Of a DNA stretch of 64,000 nt, positions 9,372-21,600 are shown piece by piece. The stretch's first letter is position 1; each line of letters starts with the position of its first letter. The DNA comes from Acanthaster planci (Eukaryota > Echinodermata > Asteroidea > Valvatida > Acanthasteridae). Location: NCBI RefSeq assembly GCF_001949145.1, contig NW_019091441.1, forward strand, positions 900,202-964,201. The letters are read 5' to 3'. The translations under genes were made by a program, and so were the position numbers. Under the pieces are notes generated by a model. That model saw nothing but the letters and a program-made list of their open reading frames with translations, ran no database searches and was not told the DNA's origin.

Positions 9372-12300
9372 GGATCCATGCTGAGAGTCTTTCTGAGAAT
9401 GCATCTTTTTTGCACATCTCTGTGCTCTTCTTCAATGTATGAAAACTGTTTGAAATCCTATCGGGTGAGGTGTATCGTATTTCAAAGACAAACGAGTAAG
9501 TACCCATGCTTCCTACAGAAGAGAGGGCACTGTTGTTATGACGTATAAATTAGGCAGACAAAGTTCAGTTTTCATATTTCCAGGTTCAAATTTTGAACCC
9601 CATAACCCCGGATGTTTGGAAATATTTCTGAGAAAAGGCTTTTTGTTGGCTTATTACCACATTATTAAACAACAATTGCCAAGAAAATCAACAGTTACGA
9701 CAGGAAAATGCAACCGATTAAAAGCAGCTTTTACAAATCAATGCAGAATTGAGATTTGGATGACATCACAAATTTGTATCACCCTAAAACCCCCAAATGC
9801 TCCAAACTACAGATTAAATACATATTCAAATAGTGAAACAAAACTGAAAATAAGTTTAACTGAAACACAAAGGTGCAATTTCAAGGGCTTTAGTGAAGTA
9901 ACTGTCGAGCATGGTCCCGCTATAACGTTAGTCGGCAGAGTGTTAACAGGTTGAGTCTCGAACCTGGATAGTTACAGGCCTTTGCTAAGCACATCTTTAC
10001 TTTCAATTAATTTAAGGTTTAATTTTCCAGGTGCTTAAGGCTTGTTGGGAGTGTATTGAGTGTGTGTATACTTCGTGTTTCCCTTTTCTCCATACAAGCA
10101 TGCATAAAATTTTGTACAGTTGCAGGCGACGTCTACGTTTTCACGGAGCGGCAATCAGCCCATTGTGTAATAATAACAAAAACGATATCAAAAAATCACC
10201 TTTAAAGATGCTGATGTCGTAATTCACAAGTTTACCTGTTATCTGCTTAAAATATCTAACTTTTTACTTCACAATAACCTTGACAGGCATGCTAATGACA
10301 AGATTAGATACATCTATTGATTTCCATATTTCAATGCGTATTAACTTGTATGCTGAAAGCCTATTTATGAACATTATCCATCGCTTCATTAAAACGCAAA
10401 ACTCTCTGTGGAAAGGATTGCAGCTTCTATTTTTGTTCTCAACGAGTGGCGACTTAATATTTTAAGCATGCACGCGCACCATGTAAGCCTTCCGGTGTGT
10501 TTCAAACAAGGTGCTGTCCAGGATGATCCATAATGCAACTCCCTTCACAAATTAAGCTTCGGGTATTTTGTTTCAACATTTGTTGTCGTGTAATTCGCAC
10601 AATTGTCAAGATTTTCATAAGTATTATGAGACAATATCCCTGTTGCCTCTTTAATTTGTCAAGTCCATGAAAAAGAAAGAAAAAAGTTGTTTCGACTTCC
10701 AAGTGCAGAGCTGCAATGAATTTTTCTTATACAGTTTTTTTCTGCAATTATATGCCATGTGGAAAAACTATTCGACATTTCTATTCGGTTAAATACACGA
10801 AGATCGAAAAGTACACTTTCAAACATTTAAATCACCTATCACCTTTCCATGAAAACGAGGGTCCTGTTACTGTGAAGTCATCTACAGGAGAGACAAGGTC
10901 GGTTCATAGATTTTTCTGTCAAATTATGAACTCAGGTTGTACTAACTGAAATATTTCTGAAAATTAGATTGTTGCTTGCTTATTGCTGTGCACTAAAAAT
11001 ACAATGAACCACCGAACAGAAAATTTATACCAGCAAAATCTAAACAAACCAATGTAACACTGAGGGTTTATTTCTGGATGACGTCACAGTTTTGCTGACG
11101 AGTAAATATCATTACCATGAAAGCAGAAAGGCCGTAAAATATCCTGTGAAAAAGTGAAAATTTTTGAAAGTGAGGTTAACTGAGGGGCGAAGGTGCATTT
11201 TGAGGTTTATGTTAAAAGTCTCTTGCAGCTCCCCCTTTCAGCAGACTACAGGCCATTGTGATTGAGTGAAACACAGTTGGCAGGGTCGAAGTCAGTCCTG
11301 ATCACCGTTTTCACGAAGAGTCGGGGATGTCAAAATGACACTTTTTCGATTCCGATCTTCTCCACTGTTTTGTTTTGAATCATAGCACTTGATCATTTTG
11401 AACATGCTTTCACAAGCAAAACATCATTGATATAAAAATCACATTAATACGTCCAGGCGCAGACATCTCAAAAACTGCACTTTGCGTTTCCACAAAGAGA
11501 AACAAACATGCCTGCCCCTTGATCACGTACAAAGTGTACCTCCAGAAAAGGCATAAAAGTTAATTGACTGAAATTTACGTTTTCACGAAGACGCAGAAAT
11601 CTTTGTTACATTTTGTTACATTTACAGTATGTGCGCACCGTCCCTAAAACGCATTGAAACAGAAGGGCGCCACATGGGAAAACGTTTGATTTCCGTTTCA
11701 CGCAGGGGACGCATCTTTGCTAATTAATTTCGGCTAATTAACCACTTGCGTTCATTCTAATCACTGGGTTCTTGTGAAAGTTAACCTTTCAAAGAATCAT
11801 TAAAGGGTGCTGTGAAGTGGTAGTTTTGAAGTTTTTAAATGAAAAAAACTTTTCCTGCGAAAACTCGTTTTTCTTCAAAATCCACCTGTGTCTCTTTATA
11901 AAATTGTTACGCTGTGGTAGCTGTCAATGGATGATGCACTGTGTTCTTCTAACCAGGCTGTTCGTTTAACGATCGTTGAAAAACTGTGGTTTCTTTTATT
12001 CCGAGCTACCCTTAAAAATACCTCCATTCACCTTCATTGGGGAGATTTAAAAGTGTAATTCTTTCGCTGATCATTAACATTTTGTAATGACGCAGACTAA
12101 TTATCCACGAGGTAACGTTAACGGTTATTCGTTTCTGTAGGTTTCGCTCGTACTACGATAGGAAAGGTTGCAGCACTTGTTTAAGAGCACCAAGTCAGAG
12201 CTCAACTATACCGATTATCCCACAATTCCTAAAATATGCGAGCTTGTCAGAAGCTAAGGGTGTTGCTCCTCGAATTGTGCAGTCTGCAGTTTGGCATCAG

Positions 12301-13577
12301 CTCACGGTCACTTACCTAATTAGTTTTCTGAGATATATTCATTTGCAAGCTTATTTGACAGGCAAAATACAATTAGACAAAGTAGTTAAGCTTACACAAT
12401 ATTGCATGAAATTCTTTGACATGAAATTCACCGAGAGATAAAACTCACCAATGGATTGCTCGTGGGCAAAATAATCAATAAGCTACATACCTTTCTGTGA
12501 ATTTTGTTTTTTTACTGGGTAAAATAATGTGAATAGCAATTAACTTTATAAAAACAAGAACGATTAATCTTTGCTTTCTTAATATTGTGTCGCTCTCGCA
12601 TTATTTTTGATATCATTTAAGTGCATCATACCATGTAGATTATTCAGAAAACAAAAGACTAAGAGAAATTATCCTGTCAAAAAGTATGTGTCAAAAGTGT
12701 ATCCAAGGTTCTGTCGTGATCCATTATTTCCTTTTAATTTACCTGAGGCCAAGGAAAGGTCTCTTTTAATCTATTCTGGCGTAAGAATGTAAGTAACCCA
12801 TTATGTTATATACACTTGTTTTACTTGCAGTCATGCTTCAGACGTTATTCTCCCAAAATAATTTGAAGAATCGCTTCTTTTTTGTTACAACTAATGACAC
12901 TTTGATGTTGAGGGGAGGTGTGTGCCCTGGGAAGGGGGGGGGGCTGTGACATTCAGTGTAGGATTGATTTGGTCAAATGCTGGATCTACCTCTGATTGAG
13001 ACGATCCTGGCCAATAATTATGAGCATCCTACTGGCCTAAATCCTTCGACTATTTCTTCGGAACAGAATTTTTTCTTGGTTGCAGTTCAACTTTAAGCAG
13101 AAGAAGTCTAAAAATCTATAGTTTGATCAGACGTAACTTTCCCCATACTGATAAATAATTCCCTGAGGTGCCGATGAGCTTGCTTCGCTTCACTAATCTC
13201 GGTTACATTTGCACTTGCACTATGCCTCTGGCACAGAAAAAAGAACTGCAGGTGCTGGTTTTACAGAACTTGTCTTATCTTGTGACTCATCTTAGGACTA
13301 AAGATGAGTACCTGCTCTAAGATTGATCTTAGCAAAGACGTGTCCTACGATTGATTTCACTAAACCCATCTTAAGCAAGATGCATAAAAATTACCACTTT
13401 GACGGCTGTTTCATGTTCCATAGCTGTTTTGTGAAAGCTTGGCTTTCGTTTGACGGGTCAAATTCTGACCTATTCTGGGAATACTGTTTCATCCTCTGCG
13501 TAACCACATTATTCAACTTCTAACCTGCTGAGGTTGGACTGCTCTGTGAGCCTATTTTTTTTAAGTATAACGGGCCC
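9372..13577. other. Non-coding with diverged interspersed repeats
   Basis: The 138-residue frame at 9538-9954 has no recognisable domain. Its DNA resembles 10840-11220 (for example GGATGACGTCACAgTTTTG against GGATGACaTCACAaaTTTG, and a shared GTTAACTGA region), so it is more likely repeat than gene. A second copy of the 1251 repeat lies at 12966-13050. A G homopolymer occurs near 12940. Confidence 0.45.
12966..13050. repeat. Dispersed repeat, copy 2
   Basis: This is the diverged counterpart of 1251-1320 in the same orientation. Confidence 0.5.
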
Positions 13578-13675
13578 AGTGGGTAGGCGCTATTTGAAGT
13601 GGGTAAATTTTGAGCAAACACAATAGATTTTACCCAAACCAAATAGCACTCTCCTAATTGTGTCCGCCTACTTTA
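13578..13675. mobile_element. Small palindromic MITE-like repeat, copy 1
   Basis: The two halves are inverted copies: CTATTTGAAGTGGGTAAA on the left faces TTTACCCAAACCAAATAG on the right. A related copy lies at 61316-61408. Confidence 0.55.
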
Positions 13676-16600
13676 AACAGACTAATGTAATAGACGATTG
13701 ATTATTGACCAGCAGAGCCCTGGGATCCCTTGAACAACGGACGACACTCAGACTACTGTGGGACAGGTGGACAGTTCTGGTACCGGCTGGTAAGCTGGCT
13801 CAGACAACAGGGAGAAAAGGAAAAAATACTCACAAAAGTCACATAAAAAATCACATTAAAAGCTCAATCTTTATCTTTCATTTTCTTTTCGATTTTGGTA
13901 GTTTCTGGTGACAAATAAACAGATGACTTTAGAAGATATTTCTGTCCAGAGATGATCACCCCTACAAAGAATCGTGAAGCCCATTGCCATTTGAAAATTG
14001 ATGCCATTACTTAACTAGACATCTACCCACCGCTGTTAATAAACGGGGCTCTTCAGGCAAAGTGCCATCGAACTAAACTTACCTTTCGTATAGGCTGCTG
14101 AACTGCATAACAGCTTTAGAATCATTCCGGGATTGTGGGCACAAAACCAGGATAAAAAAGAAGTTCGGTGGAACTGATAACAATGGCGTAGTGGATAAGG
14201 GAAACAATGAATATTTTGGTTCAAATTCTAGAGAGTAATTTTTCTTTCCTTTTTCCACTTTCTTTCTTTTTGGAAAAGATCAAGTTTGAAACCTTAACTT
14301 ATTTACAGCACAATTTTGGAGCCTTGAAGTTCTGTTTGACGGGAAAAACATTCACTTGAACATGTTATGAACTTTGAGCCTCAATTATTAGCATCTGCAT
14401 CCCATGCCACATAAATAATACGATACTATATTACCGTTACGTTCCGAAGGTGGCATTTTGCTGATAAACAGCAGAGAGTGTTCACTAAAATTATACAGGA
14501 GTTGAATGCAGTGAACTAGTGATCCGGATGCGGAACTGATTAAAAACGTATACTTCTGGTATACACATGTACCGGTACGGTAGCCTTGCGTCCAACTGTG
14601 ACGGATCTTCTACAAGAATCTGGATTGCACATCAGCTGTTTAAATCAAAGTTACTTAACTAGTTGCTAGGTTTCTATTTACACATTCATGTATTTTGCAT
14701 TGGGCAATTTTATCAGCTATCTAGACAGGGTGATGTGATACTTTATTGTTATATTCTACTTATCTGTGCAGAACAAAAATGCTTCCGGGTGAGTGATCAG
14801 CGTACTGTGACAGGACATAAAGCCATATCCAATGGAATCCCCCGCATTACCGGGAAGATGGACGATCAATTCAATCCGATCCAACACTTTATAGTATCGA
14901 ATCGAGTCCGATTCGAAGGTGACAGAGCCGCATTCAAACCCATGCAATCTCATCCGAGGTTGGATTCGGATAGCATTGAATATTGGGTCGGAAATACCCC
15001 AGTTAAGGCGGAAACCCCATGCAAACTACGTGCATTGTTATGAAAACACTCTGAGAGTACCCCCATCCTTTTCACCAACAGACCCTGTTCCCAATGTCCT
15101 CTTGCACTCGATCTAAACCCTGGGATTTTTGCTGAGCAACAGATGTTCCAGAGCTGAGCAATATTTTCTGCAACAGCGCGTATTTGTGCACACACGCGGT
15201 ACTTCACTTTCTTAGTATTTTGATGTTTAATTTTATTCTGGCCCCCAAAACATTCCCCCCAAAAGCAGAACAAAACAATGCATGGAAGCAGAAAAGGAAA
15301 ACCACTCAGATCCCGAGACAGTGCCTGAAGCTTTAAAACCCCGTTCAGAGTCTGACTGGAGCAATTACATTATTCGTAGAAAATTTCCTGCAGAAAGGAT
15401 GTAGCAATTAATGGACGAGTACTAGAAACCACTTGAGAAAAAATCCATAAACCTGTCTAGAACACTGTAGCATTCATGTTGTCACGGCCTTGCACCTGTA
15501 CTGTATAATGGGGTCCTTTGTATGAGATAATGCAAACCTTCACTTTAAAGCAGCATTGGCAACGATTTCTTTTAAAACTTGACATGACTCCCCAAGTCCT
15601 ACATTTAAGTTCGCGATCAAAGGGGTTTTATTTGAGAGAGGATTTTCAGCGTGTAAGCTATTTGGACCTTGGAAGGGAAACGCTATACTGCATAATAAGT
15701 TTAGAATCTAAGAGTGTTCATTTTCTGACCTTTCGGTCCATTTAGTGACGTTCTTTACATTTATTAAAGTGTGCTCAATTTGCAGGACAGTTTTCAGCCC
15801 AAGACGACGAATTCATCATCATAGGGATTTTGATTTTTAAATCACGTAGGAATTCGTGATATGCAATGGACATGTAGTAGTACTGTGTCTTAATTAATCA
15901 GTGACTGTGTAAACGGCGTAAGTTTGTGCTCTGGCGATCAGGGGATGGGAGATGACGGTGGGGTGGGGAAGGGCTGGAAGGCATGAATGTTATACCGGTA
16001 TATCCCCTACCCCACGCACCCACCTCACCCCCCAGTGGTCTAGACGTATTTCGTTTGTGCTTGATTACGCGGTCACAAATCTCGTACCACACGCTTGAAA
16101 ACTTATCGAATAGGGCAAAACAGTTTTAGTTGGTATTTCAAAAGACGTTAGATTTTTTTGTTTATGTAAATTATTTCCCATATTGTACCATACTATTCCA
16201 TGTCCAAAACTGGAATTGGTCCAGTCTCTGTGACCAGCATTCAACACTGCGGTAAATGACCGCTATTGTAAAGGGTACAAAGCCCCGCAACCACGAACAA
16301 ACAGAAGTTCTAATGTGTTTGAAGAACTGGCGCACTGCTTCAGTGCCGCATAAATATCAGATAATATTGTATACTGCTTCAATACCGTATATCAGATATT
16401 CTATTATGTTGCGTCGATGAAATGCAAGTCCGAGACAAAGTTAGTTCGCGATGCAACCCACAAATATACCCTTTGACTCGACATAATAAGCGCAAAATGT
16501 AAACTTAAAGACATAAGTTATCATGCCAAGTACCATTCTAACGTCGAAATGGTGAACTGCAAAGTTCCGTTTAGAATGCCAGCTGGCGTAAGTATGGGAG

Positions 16601-18340
16601 TCGACGAGATAATTTTATCATGTTATCATCTAAATACATCTTGCCAAACTTTTATCTCAACTTTGAGACCTTGACTCAGCGAAATACTATAACTACCTTG
16701 GCAAGTTGACACCTGAACTTTGACAATGGACTTAGCGAGATACTACGTCAATTGACATAGCGTTCTGAATAAGTACAGCAGCATGGCACTCACTGAGAGA
16801 GCACCGGCGTCAACTATCCAACACTCCAAGTTAGAAAAGAGGGCGAAGTTTGTCTCTAAGGCTGGCAGAATTAGGTCTGCGTTGTTACGTGAAGGCTATG
16901 CTGTTTTCCTACAGACGTGAGAATATAATAGAGAGGGAGGGATTATAGTTTACGCTGTAATCTCCTAATCTATAGTGTTGGCCTTGCTATATGCTCCTTC
17001 AATCAACACCACGCGTTTCTTCTTGAATTTGAAAGGAGATAGTCGGGCTCTCCGTACGCAAACCCCTGTATTTTCTTAATTGCCTGTACAGCAGTAATGC
17101 ATTACACCCATCATCTTGTATATTTACCTTGCTTCAGAACTCCGTCAAATTAATCTCCAGTCTGTGCCTTCATGAAAGAGCGGGAGTCGGAGCGGTGTAG
17201 CCAGTGTTTGGTCTGCAAGCGCTACTATTAGACCGAGAATTCTCTCAAAATATCAATGGAATAAACACGATCGTCCCATTAAACGGACAGGTACTTCGAC
17301 CTGGGAGGAAGGAACACATCTCCATTTGTCAACCCGTCTTTTCTTTCTCTATCGTTGCAACAATAAAAGCTAATCTTTTCGCCTCCGTGACTCCATATCT
17401 GCAAATGGATTCTGAAGTCAAGCAGCGTGTAGTCCACAAACACAAGGCCTCAGACGGTCACGTTTGCCGTTTCGAATCCATTTTGACTTTTGCCATCCAT
17501 TTATCTCAAAATCCTGGATGACTGGGCAAGAAACGATGCATTAATTGTTTTCCTGTCATAAAGAGAAGAGGTAATTCTTCGTGCGTGTTTCAATACCCTT
17601 AAGTGCCGATATAGAATCCTTTGATCCGCTAGTTCTACTCAGCGAAGGAAGATTTTGCTAATGCTAAGCTTCACTGTGCACCTGTTAGGCTATATTTGAC
17701 CACGACTTAATATTCTTTGGCACACCTGATAAAAAGTCTATTTAATAGGCCAGAACTGTAATTAACAATCAGCGGAATTGCTTGCCGTGCTCTGTACGGC
17801 AGCTGATGACAAGACGTGACCTTGCCCACTTGATTGGCCAGACCGTGCATTTTATTTTATTAGATTTTATTAGTTTTTCACCGAGGCATTTCCCCAATAC
17901 ATTACACCGTGTAATTCTGTGCAACATCTTCGCTGATGTCAGTGCACCAACTGTGGTCGTCTGATGAGTTCCAACGTCCTTCGTGTTTTTCCCCACATTC
18001 TATGAAGTCATGGCTGCTAATAGTTAATGATGCACAGACGGGACCTAATTTTTGCAAACATACTGCAGTCCATTCGCAACTTAATTAAATTACGCGTGAA
18101 AGCTCTCCTGTGCATTACATATCGTTTTGCAATTCCAAAACTTTCAGTTTTTTTTTTAAATAGTTTACATGAATAGTTTCCAAGGTCTAGATGAAAGGAA
18201 ACCATGCAACCTAATTCCTTACAGTTACAAAGAAATTATGACCCCCTCCCAGTCTGCTTTCATCCGACAGGACAATCATAATACGTTTTTCCAGCAGTAA
18301 ATACCCGCCATCAACTATGAGCTCCCCGTCACTTGCGAGT
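13676..18340. other. Non-coding, nothing recognised
   Basis: I see no gene. The frame at 14663-15043 (126 residues) has no recognisable motif and an opposing open frame on the other strand. A CCCC/GGGG-rich stretch at 15955-16040 can pair with itself. Confidence 0.45.
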
Positions 18341-18669
18341 CTCAGTAAGCCTTTTGCGTGTTAAATTCGAATAAAATCCGGTACACATGATTACACATAA
18401 AATAGCAATTTGAATTCCCCAGACTAAAGACACTGTTGCCACACCTCGTGATTCGGGGCAAGTTTTTGCATAGCGACCACCATCTCTGGAATGAACTAGT
18501 TCCTTTGTGCTCTTCTTGTACTGTGTATCGGTGCAAGGCGCCTCTTATACAACTATGCAAGAACCTGCTCCGAACCACCAGGTACAGCAACGGTGTCTTT
18601 AAAATGGAGAATACTTATGTTCACGTGAATTTATAGAATTCAGTGTACAAGATTTAATTCAAATATAAC
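18341..18669. mobile_element. Palindromic MITE family A, copy 1
   Basis: The two arms of about 130 bp are imperfect inverted copies. AAAGACACTGTTGC (right of 18426) and GGGGCAAGTTTTTGCATAG on the left correspond to the reverse complements of GCAACGGTGTCTTT and CTATGCAAGAACCTGCTCC on the right. A second copy at 55410-55755 matches over the full length. The opposing short frames on both strands follow from the palindrome and are not genes. Confidence 0.8.
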
Positions 18670-21600
18670 CGACAACTTTAACTTATCGCACTATCAATGC
18701 TAGACACGTTTCGTGCTGAAGCCACATGCCTAGTCTGTCCGAGGCCGATTAGCTAAAGTGGTCCTATACCAGCTGCGGCCGCCTCAGCTCGGGCGGCAAC
18801 GTCCATGAGCCGCAGAACGGTAGACTAGTTTCCATTTTGGGTTTTGTACACAAAATGGAATATAATACTCGACGATTTTATCCCATCGAGACAAAACGAC
18901 GACCATAGATATGTGACTAGAATTACAACTAGCTTTATTACCGGTCTGTTATTTGGAATCAAAATATTTTGACCCTCAATATTCCTTCCAACGACAGTCA
19001 CACACACAAGAACGCACATTTGGAGAGTACAGTTGTGTGAGGAATGATATTCTTATTTTAGATTATTTTTCCAAATATTATATCGCGAAGTGCGAAGTGG
19101 AACAGTGTGACCTCTAAATGTACTCGCTCTCCGTGATTCCTATTTTCTTACGTGCTCTAGTGGCACGAGCGTAGAATCGATGACCTGCACGACAAGGCTG
19201 TCATACCTTCGAGTAATGGGTCTGGAAATTGTTATAGACAGCATACTGAAACCACCAGAACTGTCATACGAACCACAGTTGCCATGGCGATTATTGATTA
19301 AAACGGTGCCCCTGCGTGCTTGTTCTTGTTGAAAAATCATTGCGCACGGAATATCTGAGTTGAATAATGTCGCCCAACAGTGCGGACTTAAGAATGAGAC
19401 ATCGTATGGTTAAAACCCATCGACACACGAAAGTGCAATGCAATTTTTCAATTACATATAACTGTCTTGATAGGATATAAACGACAAGTCCTTGGGCTTA
19501 GCAGTGGCCGCCGACAAAGACGACCTTGTAACCGCGAGTAGAATTAGCTACATCAATACTGCGGAAGAACATAAAACCATTCTGTAGACCTGGGTCTAAT
19601 TTGAGTAACAGACCTAGGTATCTTGCAATTGAGGAAAAGGTAAATAGGCCCTCTCGAATTTCTGCAGCAGTCGCGGGTCATGACCAGTTTATGAACAAAA
19701 TGTTTTCATCTTGGACGTTGCATTTCGTGTTTGGGCTGGTAGTTCGCAAAATGCTTGTTTTAATTCACATATAATTTTATAAGCTGTTCTGCTTAATAGC
19801 TTCGCTTAAAGATAGTCGTCCTTGGCCATTAAACCATATTCCCTTTGGCAACAATTACTATTCGGCGCAGCACTTCCAGCATCACATGGTTTCCTGTTCA
19901 TGGGCGGATTCGGTATAGAAAGCCATCCTCAAGAGCAATTTTCTAAAATGAATGAGAGATCGGCGACTTTTGAGGACTTAACAAAAATTTCCTCTTTTCC
20001 AGAAGCATGAAAATAACCCAAAATTTAGCCAAACGCACCAGATAGACCATAAAAGTTTATATTAAAAAGAAAGCCCGATTTATATCCCCCTTTCATTTTG
20101 GCCTCTTCCTGAAAATGTAGCTCTGGATATATCCTTGATCTTGCTCCATCCAGTGGCGCATATCCTTGGTTAACAACAAAAAAGTGGAGATTCTTTGATT
20201 CGAATCGGCGAGGACGCGAAAATTAAACCACTACCCTCCCTCCAGTCTATTGTTCATATTGTACAAAAGAACAAAAGGTTTTATTTTGTGCTTTGAGATG
20301 AGCCATCATTTGTCCAGCGTTGGCTGGCTTTGTTTATTTGCATGAACATAAAAGCTTCATTCCTGTCCCAATTAAGCTATTGAGTAACTACTCGGCTGGG
20401 TGCACAACTATTTTGCATTCACAGGCACAAACATCCAGTCGACAGCATCAGTATGGCACGGTCCATATGGATTTATATCTAAATGTTAGTTGCAGAGATA
20501 CGCTAAATTTAAGTTAGCAAAGGCTATCGATATGACTGTACGGACCTGGGGACCTTTTACACCACCAACAATCAAGTTTCCTGATATTATGTTTACAACC
20601 TTAGAAGTACCTTGGAAATCCCCCAGCCATCAAAGGAAATTCTTCCGTTTGGAAAATACATGCATTTTGAATATCATCTCATTCATCTGGGAAGTATCAT
20701 ACGTAAGTTTCTAAACGATTAATCTGTTTTGAAAAATTGTATATGAATTGTGATTGCTGTAGTTGTTTTCAAAAATTGTTTAATGACAGAAAAAGAGGTA
20801 AAACTGAGGTTTAACCTAAAGTAAAGTTGCTACATGTGAATTAAAAAAATACACAAAGAAAAAGGATACAAATTATAAAAATTATACGTTACCATTAGAA
20901 TAAATATTTCAATTAAAATGAAAAAAAGATGAAATACAACTAAAATGGAAGGGATATGTAAAAATGATACTAAAATTCAAAAGGTATCCAAAAAATTGAA
21001 GGAAAAACTTTTTATAGTGCAACGTAAGGAGCGGTTTGCTTTAATTGAAAATCAATAATCTTAACAGAAAATGTTACCGCATCAAAATCCAAAAATTTGA
21101 GTGTTAACCACATTGAACCTCCAAAACAATCTACTTTATTGCTGAGAGCATTTCTTACGTTGTTTGACGTCACAAGTGCTTTTTCTTTGTGTATCAAGTC
21201 GCTTTTGAAGAGTGCCCATACTTTACGTTCTTAAAAACTGTATATTCTTTTTAAGAATATACAGTTAACTCTACATTCTTAAGAATAATCGACAATTTAC
21301 TGAATAAGGTGACGTCACAAGAGTGGTTTAACCAATGGTAAAGTGGGACACCATTGTTACCCTACGGCCACAAAAATGACTATTCATGATACAAAATGCG
21401 CCCTTATGTTTGCTTGTGTCCTGAATACGCGCACGCCTTACAATAACATCGGATTGGTGCATTTAAGGTGTCCATTTTTTTAAAATCTCTTTCGCCCCAA
21501 TTTTCCTGAATACTCGTCTTATTATAATTGTAACAACCTGCAGTTAGGGCCAACTGAAGAGCAAAAATGCAACAAGCGTGATGAAAGCACAAGATAGATC

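Noticed and set aside
9538-9954. 138-residue open frame as a possible gene
   Set aside because: No domain or splice context, and its DNA resembles a nearby diverged repeat.
18341-18669. Opposed frames of 82 and 66 residues as a coding pair
   Set aside because: Their similarity to each other follows from the palindrome of the MITE.
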